A stretch of DNA of 64,000 nucleotides from an uncultured Clostridia bacterium (GTDB lineage: Bacteria > Bacillota > Clostridia > TANB77 > CAG-508). Below, piece by piece: positions 9,738 through 17,982 of this stretch; the stretch's first letter is position 1; each line of letters starts with the position of its first letter. The translations under genes and the position numbers were made by a program. The notes beneath the pieces were generated by a model that worked only from the letters and a program-made list of their open reading frames with translations, searched no databases and had not been told where the DNA came from. The DNA is taken from assembly GCA_949388605.1 (NCBI GenBank), contig CASKJV010000002.1, positions 62,001-126,000 on the forward strand, written 5' to 3'.

Positions 9738-10745
9738 CTATTGGTTAATATTGGCTAATTTGTATTTTTTACTTTCTAATTTTGCTGCTAAATATTCTTT
9801 TCCTGATTTGTAATCACCTGGTTCTTTACAAAAATAAATGTCTTTACCATCGCATTCAAGTTCAACTGTTGATAATTGATCTGTTCTGTACATTATTACT
9901 TCATGTTCCTTAAAAAAGTTTACCACTCTTTTTACAGGATGACCAAACTGATTAGCATTACCATTTCCAGAAGAAACTAAAGCATACTTCGGATTTACAG
10001 CTTTTAAAAATTCTTCACTACTAGACGTTGAACTTCCATGATGTGCAACTTTTAATATATCAGCTGATACATCAACTCCATTTTCAAGAAGTTCTTTCTC
10101 ATTTATCTCTTCCATATCTCCTGTGAAAAGAATTTTATTATTACCGTATATTAATTTGAAAACTATAGAATAGTTATTTAACTTCTCATAATCACCTTCT
10201 GGTAATAACAGAAATTTTATATATGAGTCTCCAAATTTAAAATCTTTAAATCCTTCGTTGTTTTTAACAATGTTGTTAGAAAACATATTTTGATATTTCA
10301 GCACCCCCATCATAGATATATAGAATAACCGTTCTGTAATTGTCATTCTTCCAACATTTGACATATATAAGTTATCTATGCGGTAATTATAAACAAGTTT
10401 AAATAAACCACCTGCATGATCTCTATGAGGATGTGTTATAATAGCATAGTCAATTTTCTTTACATTGTTTTCTTCTAAAACCTCTTCTATTGCCGAATAA
10501 GTTGTAAAATACCCTGCATCTACTAACAGTGCTTTATCATTTTGTAATAATAAAAAGCTATCTGCATTGCCAACATCAATCATTATAATTTTCAAGTTTC
10601 CATCAGTAAATTGGGGATTGACAACCTTTTTTGTGTTGATGTCAATCAAACTAATATTCAAAAGAATAACAATTTCAGCAATTATTAATAATACAATATA
10701 AATTACCGTCCGCTTTTCTTTTACTGCCTTAAAAAGTTTTTTCAT
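9738..10745 (-). CDS. Membrane-anchored ComEC-like metallo-hydrolase
   Basis: Metallo-beta-lactamase-fold protein of the ComEC C-terminal type, without the ComEC membrane channel. After a short basic N-terminus, one membrane anchor spans about residues 14-35, followed by MIDVGNADSF, the metal motif THPHRDHAGG (HxHxDH), LLFTGDM and VAHHGSSTSSSEEFL. Such free-standing domains are extracellular hydrolases, possibly nucleases or phosphodiesterases; the substrate is unknown here. I start at 10745 (MKKLFKAV), since GAAAGGA precedes it at good spacing, rather than 11 codons upstream, giving 335 residues. It is a single-gene unit downstream of sigK. Confidence 0.82.
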   Translation of the reverse strand: MKKLFKAVKEKRTVIYIVLLIIAEIVILLNISLIDINTKKVVNPQFTDGNLKIIMIDVGNADSFLLLQNDKALLVDAGYFTTYSAIEEVLEENNVKKIDYAIITHPHRDHAGGLFKLVYNYRIDNLYMSNVGRMTITERLFYISMMGVLKYQNMFSNNIVKNNEGFKDFKFGDSYIKFLLLPEGDYEKLNNYSIVFKLIYGNNKILFTGDMEEINEKELLENGVDVSADILKVAHHGSSTSSSEEFLKAVNPKYALVSSGNGNANQFGHPVKRVVNFFKEHEVIMYRTDQLSTVELECDGKDIYFCKEPGDYKSGKEYLAAKLESKKYKLANINQ

Positions 10746-10853
10746 GACAAAACCAATCCTTTCAATTATAATATACAATATTAACCAATATAATTATAAC
10801 ATTTTTATGTGTATTTATCAATTCTTATGTATTATCGTATGAAGTTTTATATT

Positions 10854-11549
10854 TTATTCTTGTAATTCTTTTGACAATTTTCCTATCGCTTTGGTTTCAA
10901 TTCTTGATACGTAAGAACGGCTAATGTTCATCATTTTAGCAATTTCCTTCTGAGTTTTAGGTTTATTTCCATTTAATCCAAATCTTAATTCAATTATTAC
11001 TTTTTCTCTTTCTTTTAATATTTTTTTCATTTTGTCATATAATTTTTTTATTTTAAATTTCAAATCAACAATATCTTCTATATTCTTATCATCATTTTCT
11101 AAAATTTCTTGTAAAGTTACTTCATTGTCATCTTTATCTCTACCAATTGGTTCATTTAGATATACATCATATGATCGCTTTTTATTACTTCTTAAATGCA
11201 TTAATATCTCATTTTCAATGCACTTTGAAATGTAAGTTGCCAATTTAAAATTTTTATTCATATCAAAACTATTAATACCTTTTATCAAACCAATACTTCC
11301 AATTGAAATTAAATCATCTTGATCAAGATTTGTAGAAGCATATTTTTTAGCAATATGAGCAACCAGTCTTAAATTTCTTTCAATTAATATATTTCTAGCT
11401 TCTTCATCACCATTCTTCATTCTTTCTAAATATATTTTTTCTTCATCTTGAGTTAATGGTTCAGGAAATAAATTTCCACTTTGTATGTATCCGACACCAA
11501 ATATAACTTGTGTAAACAACAATATATTTGATAAAGAAAAAACAAACAT
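10854..11549 (-). CDS. sigK: Sporulation sigma factor SigK
   Basis: Late mother-cell sigma factor of endospore formers. Residues 1-20 are a hydrophobic pro-sequence like that removed by SpoIVFB in Bacillus. The mature part shows region 2 (LIERNLRLVAHIAKKY, DDLISIGSIGLIKGI, FKLATYISKCIENEILMHLR) and region 4 with helix-turn-helix TQKEIAKMMNISRSYVSRIE. At 231 residues the gene is intact and not interrupted by a skin-type element. GGAGGTAATTAA precedes the ATG. SigE would be very similar; the FPEPLTQDEE start and the short pro-sequence favour SigK. A SleB-type hydrolase gene lies just upstream on the same strand. Confidence 0.88.
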   Translation of the reverse strand: MFVFSLSNILLFTQVIFGVGYIQSGNLFPEPLTQDEEKIYLERMKNGDEEARNILIERNLRLVAHIAKKYASTNLDQDDLISIGSIGLIKGINSFDMNKNFKLATYISKCIENEILMHLRSNKKRSYDVYLNEPIGRDKDDNEVTLQEILENDDKNIEDIVDLKFKIKKLYDKMKKILKEREKVIIELRFGLNGNKPKTQKEIAKMMNISRSYVSRIETKAIGKLSKELQE

Positions 11550-11624
11550 TTAATTACCTCCAAATTTCAAATTTGAATTTATAATTTATTATATGATTGT
11601 TATTCAATTTAGTGCCTGACCTAA

Positions 11625-11670
11625 CAAGAAAAATCGATTACGAATATTAAATTCATAATCGATTTTCTTA
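11625..11670 (-). terminator. Terminator between sleB-type gene and sigK
   Basis: AAATCGATTA and TAATCGATTT arms, extended by GAAT/ATTC, form a long imperfect hairpin just past the 11691 stop. It separates the hydrolase transcript from sigK. Confidence 0.65.
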
Positions 11671-11690
11671 TTAGAAGGATTTCTGGGCTA

Positions 11691-12629
11691 CTAATCATTA
11701 AGATCTACATGAAAATTGTGATTTCCAATTTTTAAAATTTCAATTCCTTCTCTGATTTCCTTTTGATAACCATACACTTCATCTGGTGCATAAAAGAATA
11801 ATGCTCCATTTTCAAATACTTTTCTAGTTGGATCCCAACCACGACATGCATCATCAACTGCTTTTGCTAATTCTGGTACTTCATCCAGCATGCTTTGTGT
11901 AACATCTTCAATTGGTGCAAAAGCTCCTCGTTGAGCAATTACTGTATAAATGCTGTCTCGCTCAAATCTCGAATCACCAGAACAGTATCTGTTGAGAACA
12001 ACAGCAGCTACTGCAACTTTTCCTTCATACAATTCGCCTCTTGCTTCCTGATATACCAATTTTTCAATTAACTTCTTTGAGTCTGCTGAAATATTGTAAT
12101 AATATACCTCTCCTGGTTCATAAGCTGATATTGTTGCTACATTTGAGTTATTATCTGCATTTTCACTTTCATTTGAAAGTGGTGTAGCTACAATTACAGA
12201 TTGAACTTTAGATTTGGTTGCTTGTTCCTCTCGCGATATACTTATTTTTCTTTCTTCGCTAGTATTTGATGTTATTAGCTCATTTTCCTTTATATTGATA
12301 TCACTTGACGTCTGCATTGTTTCAATTGTCTCATCATATTGAATTGTTTTTATAGTAAATTCATTCGATTTTCCTTTCGATGTTTTGCAGATAATTATAA
12401 GTACCAAAAGTATTAGCAAAACATCAATTAGAATAAATCTACTATTAAATTTTAAAAATTTTATTTTACTTTTTCTTCTGTTTTTCCTCCGCCTTTCTAT
12501 TCTTTCTGCTTTTCGCTCTATGCACTCTTCATAAAGTACACAATTTCTACAATCTGAATCAAAGTCTGATTTAAAGATTTCCGCATTCGGACAGTTCCGA
12601 AATAACGGAGTTGCTGATGTTTCTTTCAT
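11691..12629 (-). CDS. SleB/CwlJ-type cell wall hydrolase, membrane-anchored
   Basis: The C-terminal domain (about residues 190-312) is a Hydrolase_2 (SleB/CwlJ) peptidoglycan hydrolase: YQEARGELYEGKVAVAAVVL carries the conserved catalytic Glu, followed by RGAFAP and FFYAPDE. SleB-type enzymes cut spore cortex or vegetative wall. Unusually, residues 1-60 form a Cys-containing, very basic cytoplasmic segment with C13, C27, C30 and C36, then a membrane segment at about 66-83 and a low-complexity Ser/Thr/Glu linker. There is no peptidoglycan-binding domain, so it may be a vegetative enzyme rather than the germination enzyme. Confidence 0.85.
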   Translation of the reverse strand: MKETSATPLFRNCPNAEIFKSDFDSDCRNCVLYEECIERKAERIERRRKNRRKSKIKFLKFNSRFILIDVLLILLVLIIICKTSKGKSNEFTIKTIQYDETIETMQTSSDINIKENELITSNTSEERKISISREEQATKSKVQSVIVATPLSNESENADNNSNVATISAYEPGEVYYYNISADSKKLIEKLVYQEARGELYEGKVAVAAVVLNRYCSGDSRFERDSIYTVIAQRGAFAPIEDVTQSMLDEVPELAKAVDDACRGWDPTRKVFENGALFFYAPDEVYGYQKEIREGIEILKIGNHNFHVDLND

Positions 12630-12680
12630 TTACTATTCCTCCTATATAATCCGTGAAATTCTCACTTTTTATTTTTTGCT

Positions 12681-12723
12681 AAAAAACTCCTAATTATATT
12701 ATAACAATAATATAATTAGGAGT
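12681..12723 (-). terminator. recN terminator
   Basis: A perfect inverted repeat of 17 bp (ACTCCTAATTATATTAT and its complement, loop AACA) is followed on the minus strand by TTTTTT. It is the first strong terminator downstream of recN, 166 bases past the stop. Confidence 0.75.
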
Positions 12724-12888
12724 CAATTTTGTGCCTTTTTCGAATTTGATTTTTTTATTTAACAATTTTGATTGTTTAATTGGAATATTAGTATTTGACT
12801 CAAATTTTTCATTTACATATTTGCAATACTTAGTTTCAAACTAAATGTTTTATTAATTATTTTGAATTAATAATAGTTTTTTATAAAT

Positions 12889-14529
12889 TTACGCTATATC
12901 CTTCAATTTTCCTTTTCTTAATTCTTTTGCATGTTTTATAGAAATATCTGTTATACTTCCAGAAGAAATTCTAGCAATCTCTTCAAGAACTTCATTTTCT
13001 GATAATTGTTTTACTTTTGTTTTAGTTTTTTCTGATTCAATTTCTTTACATACATAATAATTGTAATCTCCTTTAGCTGCAATACTTGCTAAATGTGTTA
13101 CACAAATAACTTGATGATTTCTAGCTATTTTTTTTATTTTTTCACCTGTTGCATTAGCTGCTACTCCACTAATTCCTGTATCAATTTCATCAAAAATAAT
13201 TACAGGAATTTTGTCTACATCTGCTAAAACACCTTTTATAGCAAGCATAAATCTAGACATTTCTCCACCAGAAGCAATTTTTATTAATGATTTAGGTTCT
13301 TCTCCTACATTAGTAACAATTTGAAATTCTATTTTATCTAAACCGTTTTTATTAAATTTTTTATCATCTGAAAATTCTATTTTTACAGAAAATTTAGCGT
13401 TTTTCATTTCTAATTCTTCAAATTCTTTATTTACTTTTAAACATAATTTTTGGGCATATTCATTTCTAATTTCATTCATCTTTTTGGATGTTGTAAACAT
13501 TTCAGATTCTACTAAATTTAATTTGTTCTTTAACGTATTTATATATTCTTCTAAGTTCTCTATATCATAAATTTCTTGTTTTAATTTTTCTTTATATTCC
13601 AAAATTTCTTTTATATTGTTTCCATATTTTCTTTTTAACGACTTTATTAGCATTAATCTTTCTTCAATTTCATTTTGTTCATTTTCATCAAAATACATAT
13701 CTGAATTTAAATAACTAATATCTCTTGCTGCTTCTTGTATTTCATAATAACTATCTCTTAATCTGCTTAGAATTTTGGAATATTCATCATTGTATTTTTC
13801 TATTTTTTCTATATCTTTTATGGCTATGTTTATACTATCTATTGCTAAATCATTTAAATTTTTTTCTGCATCTGATAAATTAATTGCTATTTTCTCAGAT
13901 GACATTATAATTGTTCTTCTTTCTTCTAATTTTTCTTCTTCATCTACTTTTAAATCTGCATTTTCTATTTCATTTACTTGATAATTTAATAAATCTAATT
14001 TCCTTTGTTTTTCTTTTTCATCACCATAGTTTCTAGAAATTTCAGATTTAATATCTAAATATTCTTCATATAATTTTAAGTATTCTTCTTTACTTTGTTT
14101 AATTTTACTTAAGGCATATTCATCTAATAAATCAATATGAGTACTAATATCTAAAATTGATTGATTATCGTTCTGACCATGAATATCTATAATATTGTTC
14201 ATAAATTTTTTTAATTCGCTAACTGTAACTAGTCTTCCATTTATTTTACAAGTATTTTTTCCTTTTATATTTATTTCTCTAGAAACAATTACTGTATCGT
14301 TTTCATACCCCATATTAGGTAAATATGCATCCATTTCTACATAAGAAACAGTTTGACCATTTCTTATCATATCTTTAGAAAATCTTCCTCCTGCTAAAAT
14401 TTGTAGAGATCCTATTATTAGAGTTTTTCCTGCTCCAGTTTCACCAGTTAATACATTTAATCCTTCATTAAGATTAATTGTTATATCATCAATTATTCCT
14501 ATATTTTTTATATGCAAAGTATTTATCAT
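12889..14529 (-). CDS. recN: DNA repair protein RecN
   Basis: SMC-like ATPase that acts early in double-strand-break repair. Walker A is GETGAGKT at the N-terminus, followed by two coiled-coil arms (about residues 150-370), the ABC signature IASGGEMSRFMLAIK, Walker B PVIIFDEIDTGISG, and VICVTHLASIAA. I start at 14529 (MINTLHIKN), because GAGGTGG lies at ideal spacing; an ATG three codons upstream lies within that ribosome site. The protein is 546 residues, full length. The promoter carries two LexA-type boxes, so the gene should be SOS-induced as in Bacillus. Confidence 0.96.
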   Translation of the reverse strand: MINTLHIKNIGIIDDITINLNEGLNVLTGETGAGKTLIIGSLQILAGGRFSKDMIRNGQTVSYVEMDAYLPNMGYENDTVIVSREINIKGKNTCKINGRLVTVSELKKFMNNIIDIHGQNDNQSILDISTHIDLLDEYALSKIKQSKEEYLKLYEEYLDIKSEISRNYGDEKEKQRKLDLLNYQVNEIENADLKVDEEEKLEERRTIIMSSEKIAINLSDAEKNLNDLAIDSINIAIKDIEKIEKYNDEYSKILSRLRDSYYEIQEAARDISYLNSDMYFDENEQNEIEERLMLIKSLKRKYGNNIKEILEYKEKLKQEIYDIENLEEYINTLKNKLNLVESEMFTTSKKMNEIRNEYAQKLCLKVNKEFEELEMKNAKFSVKIEFSDDKKFNKNGLDKIEFQIVTNVGEEPKSLIKIASGGEMSRFMLAIKGVLADVDKIPVIIFDEIDTGISGVAANATGEKIKKIARNHQVICVTHLASIAAKGDYNYYVCKEIESEKTKTKVKQLSENEVLEEIARISSGSITDISIKHAKELRKGKLKDIA

Positions 14530-14542
14530 AAAAACCACCTCA

Positions 14543-14556
14543 TAAACACATGTTCG
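14543..14556 (-). promoter_or_regulatory. LexA/DinR box 1 of recN
   Basis: CGAACATGTGTTTA on the minus strand matches the Gram-positive LexA consensus CGAACRNRYGTTYC at 13 of 14 positions. It lies between the -10 box and the recN ribosome site. Confidence 0.8.
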
Positions 14557-14568
14557 TTTGATGTATCT

Positions 14569-14596
14569 ATTATATCTCTTTTTATTTTTTTGTCAA
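14569..14596 (-). promoter_or_regulatory. recN SigA promoter
   Basis: Minus-strand TTGACA (14596-14591) and TATAAT (14574-14569), both perfect hexamers, are separated by 16 bases. The LexA-type boxes flank this promoter on both sides. Confidence 0.85.
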
Positions 14597-14608
14597 TACA
14601 TTTGTTCG
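14595..14608 (-). promoter_or_regulatory. LexA/DinR box 2 of recN
   Basis: CGAACAAATGTATT on the minus strand matches the CGAACRNRYGTTYC consensus at 12 of 14 positions and touches the upstream edge of the -35 box. Together with box 1 it would let LexA block both edges of the polymerase site. Confidence 0.6.
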
Positions 14609-14655
14609 GTTTTTGTAAAAATTTTTTTCTACTCTCTATTATTAAAATTATTTTT

Positions 14656-15270
14656 TTACTTCGCTATTTTTTTAATTAATTCTCTCATAGCTAAATCTCT
14701 ATGATTATGTACCTCTGCATATTCTTCCTCTTTCATATCTCCCATAGGTTTATCAAAACCTTTTGGTATAAATATAGGTCCATAAGTTAGTCCACCTAAT
14801 TTTCCAGGTTTTAAAGCTATTGTTCCATAACACTCTCCTCTTGCAACAATTTTTTCTCCATCTGGTAATATTGCTGTTAAAACACATACAAATTTGCAAC
14901 TTCTATCCTGCATATTTGTATATTGACTTAAGTTTTTTAGCAATTTATTAATACATTCAACTTGTGTTGAATTTTCTCCAGCATATCTTGCAGTATATAT
15001 TCCAGGTTCACCATTTAATTTGTCTACACATAAACCTGCATCATCTGTAATAATTATTTTATCTGTTATATTATTTTGAATACAAAATTCTTGTATACTT
15101 CTTGCTTTTATTTCTGAATTTTCTTCAAAAGTTTTTCCATCCTCAATTATATCTTTATCAAATCCAATATCTTTTATTGTATATAATTCAACATCAAAAC
15201 CATAAGATTTTATTATTTTTCTCATTGCATCTAATTTTGCCAAATTTCCTGTGCCATATAAAATTTTCAT
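14656..15270 (-). CDS. rdgB: XTP/dITP pyrophosphatase (RdgB/HAM1 family)
   Basis: House-cleaning enzyme that hydrolyses the deaminated purine nucleotides XTP, dITP and ITP to monophosphates, keeping them out of DNA and RNA. The N-terminal substrate motif is GTGNLAKLDAM (family TxNxxK), followed by IDDAGL-type catalytic sequence (IITDDAGLCVD), EPGIYTARYAG, and the C-terminal FIPKG and HNHRDLAM. The length of 204 residues is normal. It lies upstream of recN on the same strand, but recN has its own promoter in the gap. Confidence 0.94.
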   Translation of the reverse strand: MKILYGTGNLAKLDAMRKIIKSYGFDVELYTIKDIGFDKDIIEDGKTFEENSEIKARSIQEFCIQNNITDKIIITDDAGLCVDKLNGEPGIYTARYAGENSTQVECINKLLKNLSQYTNMQDRSCKFVCVLTAILPDGEKIVARGECYGTIALKPGKLGGLTYGPIFIPKGFDKPMGDMKEEEYAEVHNHRDLAMRELIKKIAK

Positions 15271-15440
15271 ATTCTCCTCCTCTAATTAATAAACTTCAAT
15301 TTATATATTAGAAATTTTAGCATAAAAAGTACTAAATATCAATTATTCACATTTATGTATATAATACGTCTCTTTCCTTTACAAATAAAAATATTATTGA
15401 TATATTGTAAATAATACGATAATTTTAAGAGGTAAAATTT

Positions 15441-16052
15441 ATGTTGAAAAAGATAATAAAAAAAATCATAATTTTTATAGTTATAATGATAATATTGTGG
15501 GCTATAATATTAACTATAAATGTTGTCAGATGCTTAAATTATAAAAATCCCATATTATGTTTTTATAGTATAGAAGATGAAGTAAGTGAAACATATAATT
15601 TTATAGGATATACTATATATAATGATAAGTATGGAGAAAAAATTATCAAAACAAGTTTATCTTTTTTTAATATTAAATTAATTGAAACAGATTCGTTGTC
15701 CTTAAATAGAAATCCTGAAAATACCAGAATTGAAATTATAGAAAGTACAATTACAAAAACTGGAGTAACCATTGTTGTTACAGATAATAATAAATTTTCT
15801 TATGGTTGGAGTTGCGATTACAAAATAGAACAAAAAATCGATAATAATTGGAAAGAAATGAAGTTTGAAGAAGCTCTTATGGTTGATATAGATAATATTA
15901 GAGATGAAAATAATCAAATAACTATTGATCTCGACTGGACTAAACAGTATGACCAATTATCTACAGGAACTTATAGGATAGTAAAAGAAGTTTATGATGA
16001 TATATATGGATATGTAAATATTTATTCAAATGAATTTAATATATATAAATAA
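15441..16052 (+). CDS. Membrane-anchored Ig-like protein, paralog A
   Basis: A 203-residue protein with a single N-terminal membrane segment (about residues 8-28) and an extracellular domain of roughly 100 residues: TGVTIVVTDNN, a Trp-containing strand (NNWKEM), then LSTGTYRIVKEVYD and INIYSNEF-like ending. This pattern (long-side-chain TITNN strand and GxYRIVK near the end) is common in Ig-like lipoproteins of Bacillota that have no assigned enzymatic role. A paralog lies on the other strand at 16662-17276. AAGAGGTAAAATTT precedes the ATG. Function unknown. Confidence 0.75.
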   Translation: MLKKIIKKIIIFIVIMIILWAIILTINVVRCLNYKNPILCFYSIEDEVSETYNFIGYTIYNDKYGEKIIKTSLSFFNIKLIETDSLSLNRNPENTRIEIIESTITKTGVTIVVTDNNKFSYGWSCDYKIEQKIDNNWKEMKFEEALMVDIDNIRDENNQITIDLDWTKQYDQLSTGTYRIVKEVYDDIYGYVNIYSNEFNIYK

Positions 16053-16053
16053 A

Positions 16054-16087
16054 ACCAGAAATAGCTTCTGTGCTATTTCTGGTTTTC
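16054..16087 (+). terminator. Terminator after Ig-like gene A
   Basis: AACCAGAAATAGC and GCTATTTCTGGTT form a 13-bp stem followed by TTC; it directly abuts the stop codon. Its core is duplicated at 16194-16245, where it serves the tRNA on the opposite strand. Confidence 0.7.
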
Positions 16088-16108
16088 GTGGTGACCCCTA
16101 CGGGAATC
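16057..16108. repeat. Direct repeat, copy 1: tRNA-Glu 3' end plus hairpin
   Basis: These 52 bases recur at 16194-16245 with one mismatch. On the minus strand the copy contains the last 23 or so bases of the tRNA (ending GGGGTCACCA) and the following hairpin. No 5' tRNA half is present here, so this is a tRNA remnant produced by duplication. Confidence 0.85.
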
Positions 16109-16188
16109 TACCCGCGTCGGGTAAAGCATTCACTGAATGCTTTACTTATCCTCCTTTTCGATTTCCTAGATATATATTTTTAGAACAT

Positions 16189-16219
16189 AAAAAAGAAATA
16201 GCTTCTGTGCTATTTCTGG
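16189..16219 (-). terminator. tRNA-Glu terminator
   Basis: On the minus strand the stem AGAAATAGC/GCTATTTCT is followed by TTTTTT, seven bases beyond the encoded CCA of the tRNA. Confidence 0.8.
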
Positions 16220-16245
16220 TTTTTGTGGTGACCCCTACGGGAATC
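16194..16245. repeat. Direct repeat, copy 2: 3' end of the intact tRNA plus hairpin
   Basis: Right-hand copy of the 52-base repeat. It includes the 3' part of the intact tRNA-Glu gene and its terminator. The two copies lie 137 bases apart. Confidence 0.85.
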
Positions 16246-16300
16246 GAACCCATGATTCCACCTTGAGAGGGTGGCGTCTTAGCCGCTTGACCAAGGGGCC
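16226..16300 (-). tRNA. tRNA-Glu (CTC)
   Basis: A complete 75-base cloverleaf on the minus strand, starting GGCCCCTTGGTCAAGCGG and ending GGGGTCA with an encoded CCA. The anticodon arm is CCACC-CTCTCAA-GGTGG, giving anticodon CTC (glutamate GAG). The T arm holds GGTTCGATTCC. The acceptor stem pairs with one G.T. GAG is a rare codon in so AT-rich a genome, so this is probably a minor isoacceptor. Confidence 0.95.
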
Positions 16301-16343
16301 ATGTATTAACTATTTATTTATAACATATTTTAAATTGTTAGTC

Positions 16344-16563
16344 AATACACATATTTAGAATTTCTTTTAGTCTATCGTCTTGTTTTGTTAAATACAAATA
16401 TCCAATTAGTGCTTCAAACGCAGTTGATTGAGAGTAATCAGCTACATTTGAATTTTTAGCCACATGATGATTTTCAGTATTTCTTCTACGTCTTACAATA
16501 TCTTTTTCTTCATCAGTTAAATTATCACTAATCTTTTTTTATATGTCTGCTCGTGCCTTAGCT
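16344..16563 (-). pseudogene. Truncated duplicate of the mrnC 3' end
   Basis: About 220 bases nearly identical to 17581-17802, the last 74 codons of mrnC. The copy lacks the 5' half of the gene and any start. A single T-to-A change relative to the intact gene creates an in-frame TAA (GACATATAA) at the point where the intact gene encodes DIL. It lies 43 bases upstream of tRNA-Glu on the minus strand. It is a recent partial duplication, not a functional gene. Confidence 0.92.
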
Positions 16564-16592
16564 TAATAACTAATTATTAATATGTACATAAA

Positions 16593-16624
16593 AAGGAATT
16601 ACTAAAATTTATTAGTAATTCCTT
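16593..16624 (-). terminator. Terminator after Ig-like gene B
   Basis: AAGGAATTACTAA and TTAGTAATTCCTT form a 13-bp stem 38 bases past the 16662 stop, followed on the minus strand by TTTTATG. Confidence 0.7.
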
Positions 16625-16661
16625 CTAACAATTAAAATCTAGGATTTATATCTATATAAAT

Positions 16662-17276
16662 CTATCTTTCTATTTCAAATTCATTTGAATAAATATTTAT
16701 ATATTCATCATTATTAATATCATATACTGGTTTTACGATTCTGTAAATTCCATTTCCTAATTCCCCATAATAAGAATTCCAATTAATATTAAATGTTATT
16801 TGATTATTTTGATCTTTATTATAAGCAATTGCATTAAAAATAACTCTTTCATTTGGTTTTAATTCTATCCATTGTTCTTCTTGTCTGTGTTCAATTTTAT
16901 AATTTTCTCCCCAAGTATATGAATCTTCATTATTATCTGTAATAACTATTGTAATACCATTTGGTGTAATTGTCTCTTCTAAAATTTCAACTTCTACATT
17001 TTCAGGATTTTGATTATATTCTTTTTTTTGCAAATTAGTATTGGTAGGATTATTATTTATTTCTTGTGAATTAAATTCAATATCATAAGAATTCGTCATA
17101 TTGTGCATTTCTATTTTCTCACTTTTACTATTTAGTTCTATTTTTGGCTCTGCTGAAGTGAAAAGAATATATAATGTCTCTTTTAATTCTTTTCTATAAT
17201 TGAATAAAAATATTATTATAACAATTACTAATAATACTATTAGAATTGCTACTACTATCTTTGTTAATTTATTCAT
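16662..17276 (-). CDS. Membrane-anchored Ig-like protein, paralog B
   Basis: A 204-residue paralog of the 15441 protein, on the opposite strand. Shared features are an N-terminal membrane segment (about residues 6-26), NPENVEVEILEETITPNG, TIVITDNN, a Tyr-Thr-Trp strand, NQITFNINW, LGNGIYRIVKPVYD and NIYSNEF at the end. Residues 40-95 are a polar Asn-rich linker. It sits between the truncated and the intact mrnC copies, so it was probably brought in, or moved, together with that duplication. Function unknown. Confidence 0.75.
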   Translation of the reverse strand: MNKLTKIVVAILIVLLVIVIIIFLFNYRKELKETLYILFTSAEPKIELNSKSEKIEMHNMTNSYDIEFNSQEINNNPTNTNLQKKEYNQNPENVEVEILEETITPNGITIVITDNNEDSYTWGENYKIEHRQEEQWIELKPNERVIFNAIAYNKDQNNQITFNINWNSYYGELGNGIYRIVKPVYDINNDEYINIYSNEFEIER

Positions 17277-17510
17277 TACATTTTCTCCTAGTATACTATG
17301 TTTATAAGGTTTATTTTATAAACATATCTTATATTTTAATTAATTGTATCATAACTAAAATTAACTGTCATCAACTATACTAAAATTTATTCAATTCTAA
17401 TTTAATATTTTTTTAATTTCAATCAACAAAATATTTGATTACATATCATCTTATTTATAATTATTGACTTCATACCTTTAAAAATTAATTAAAAATAAAA
17501 TATTTTTATA

Positions 17511-17546
17511 AAAGTAGATATTTGTGGATAATATTATCTACTTTTT
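17511..17546 (-). terminator. mrnC terminator
   Basis: AAAAGTAGATA and TATCTACTTTT arms flank a 14-base loop, with a T run on the minus strand, 28 bases beyond the mrnC stop. The rest of 17277-17573 is AT-rich and holds nothing else recognised. Confidence 0.7.
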
Positions 17547-17573
17547 TATTAAATCAACTACAGATAAAATATT

Positions 17574-17969
17574 TTATATTATACACATATTTAGAATTTC
17601 TTTTAGTCTATCGTCTTGTTTTGTTAAATACAAATATCCAATTAGTGCTTCAAACGCAGTTGATTGAGAGTAATCAGCTACATTTGAATTTTTAGCCACA
17701 TGATGATTTTCAGTATTTCTTCCACGTCTTACAATATCTTTTTCTTCATCAGTCAAATTATCGCTAATCTTTTTTAATATGTCTGCTTGCGCCTTTGCTT
17801 TTACATATTTTATTGATTCGATATGTAATTTATGTGGTTTGGCATTTGAATTATTTATTAAATAAGTTCTAATAAATAATTCATATACGCTATCACCAAT
17901 ATATGCCCATACTAAAGGTGATAACATCTTCGCATCTAATATATCTTTATTTCTTTCTATAAATTCCAA
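17574..17969 (-). CDS. mrnC: Mini-ribonuclease III
   Basis: Mini-III is an RNase III catalytic domain without a dsRNA-binding domain; in Bacillus it matures 23S rRNA ends. The RNase III signature lies in LVWAYIGDSVYELFIR, and the second acidic cluster is TAFEALIGYLYL near the C-terminus. The 131-residue length is standard. The start is TTG at 17969 with AAAGGAG eight bases before it. It follows rbgA by 13 bases, linking two ribosome-maturation genes. Its last 74 codons are duplicated at 16344-16563. Confidence 0.95.
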   Translation of the reverse strand: MEFIERNKDILDAKMLSPLVWAYIGDSVYELFIRTYLINNSNAKPHKLHIESIKYVKAKAQADILKKISDNLTDEEKDIVRRGRNTENHHVAKNSNVADYSQSTAFEALIGYLYLTKQDDRLKEILNMCII

Positions 17970-17982
17970 CTTCTTTTCTCCT

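Noticed and set aside
16030..16266. A 78-codon plus-strand open frame across the tRNA repeat
   Set aside because: It is a translation of the duplicated tRNA 3' ends and terminators (typical RGDPYGN and VTPTGIEP strings) and is not a gene.
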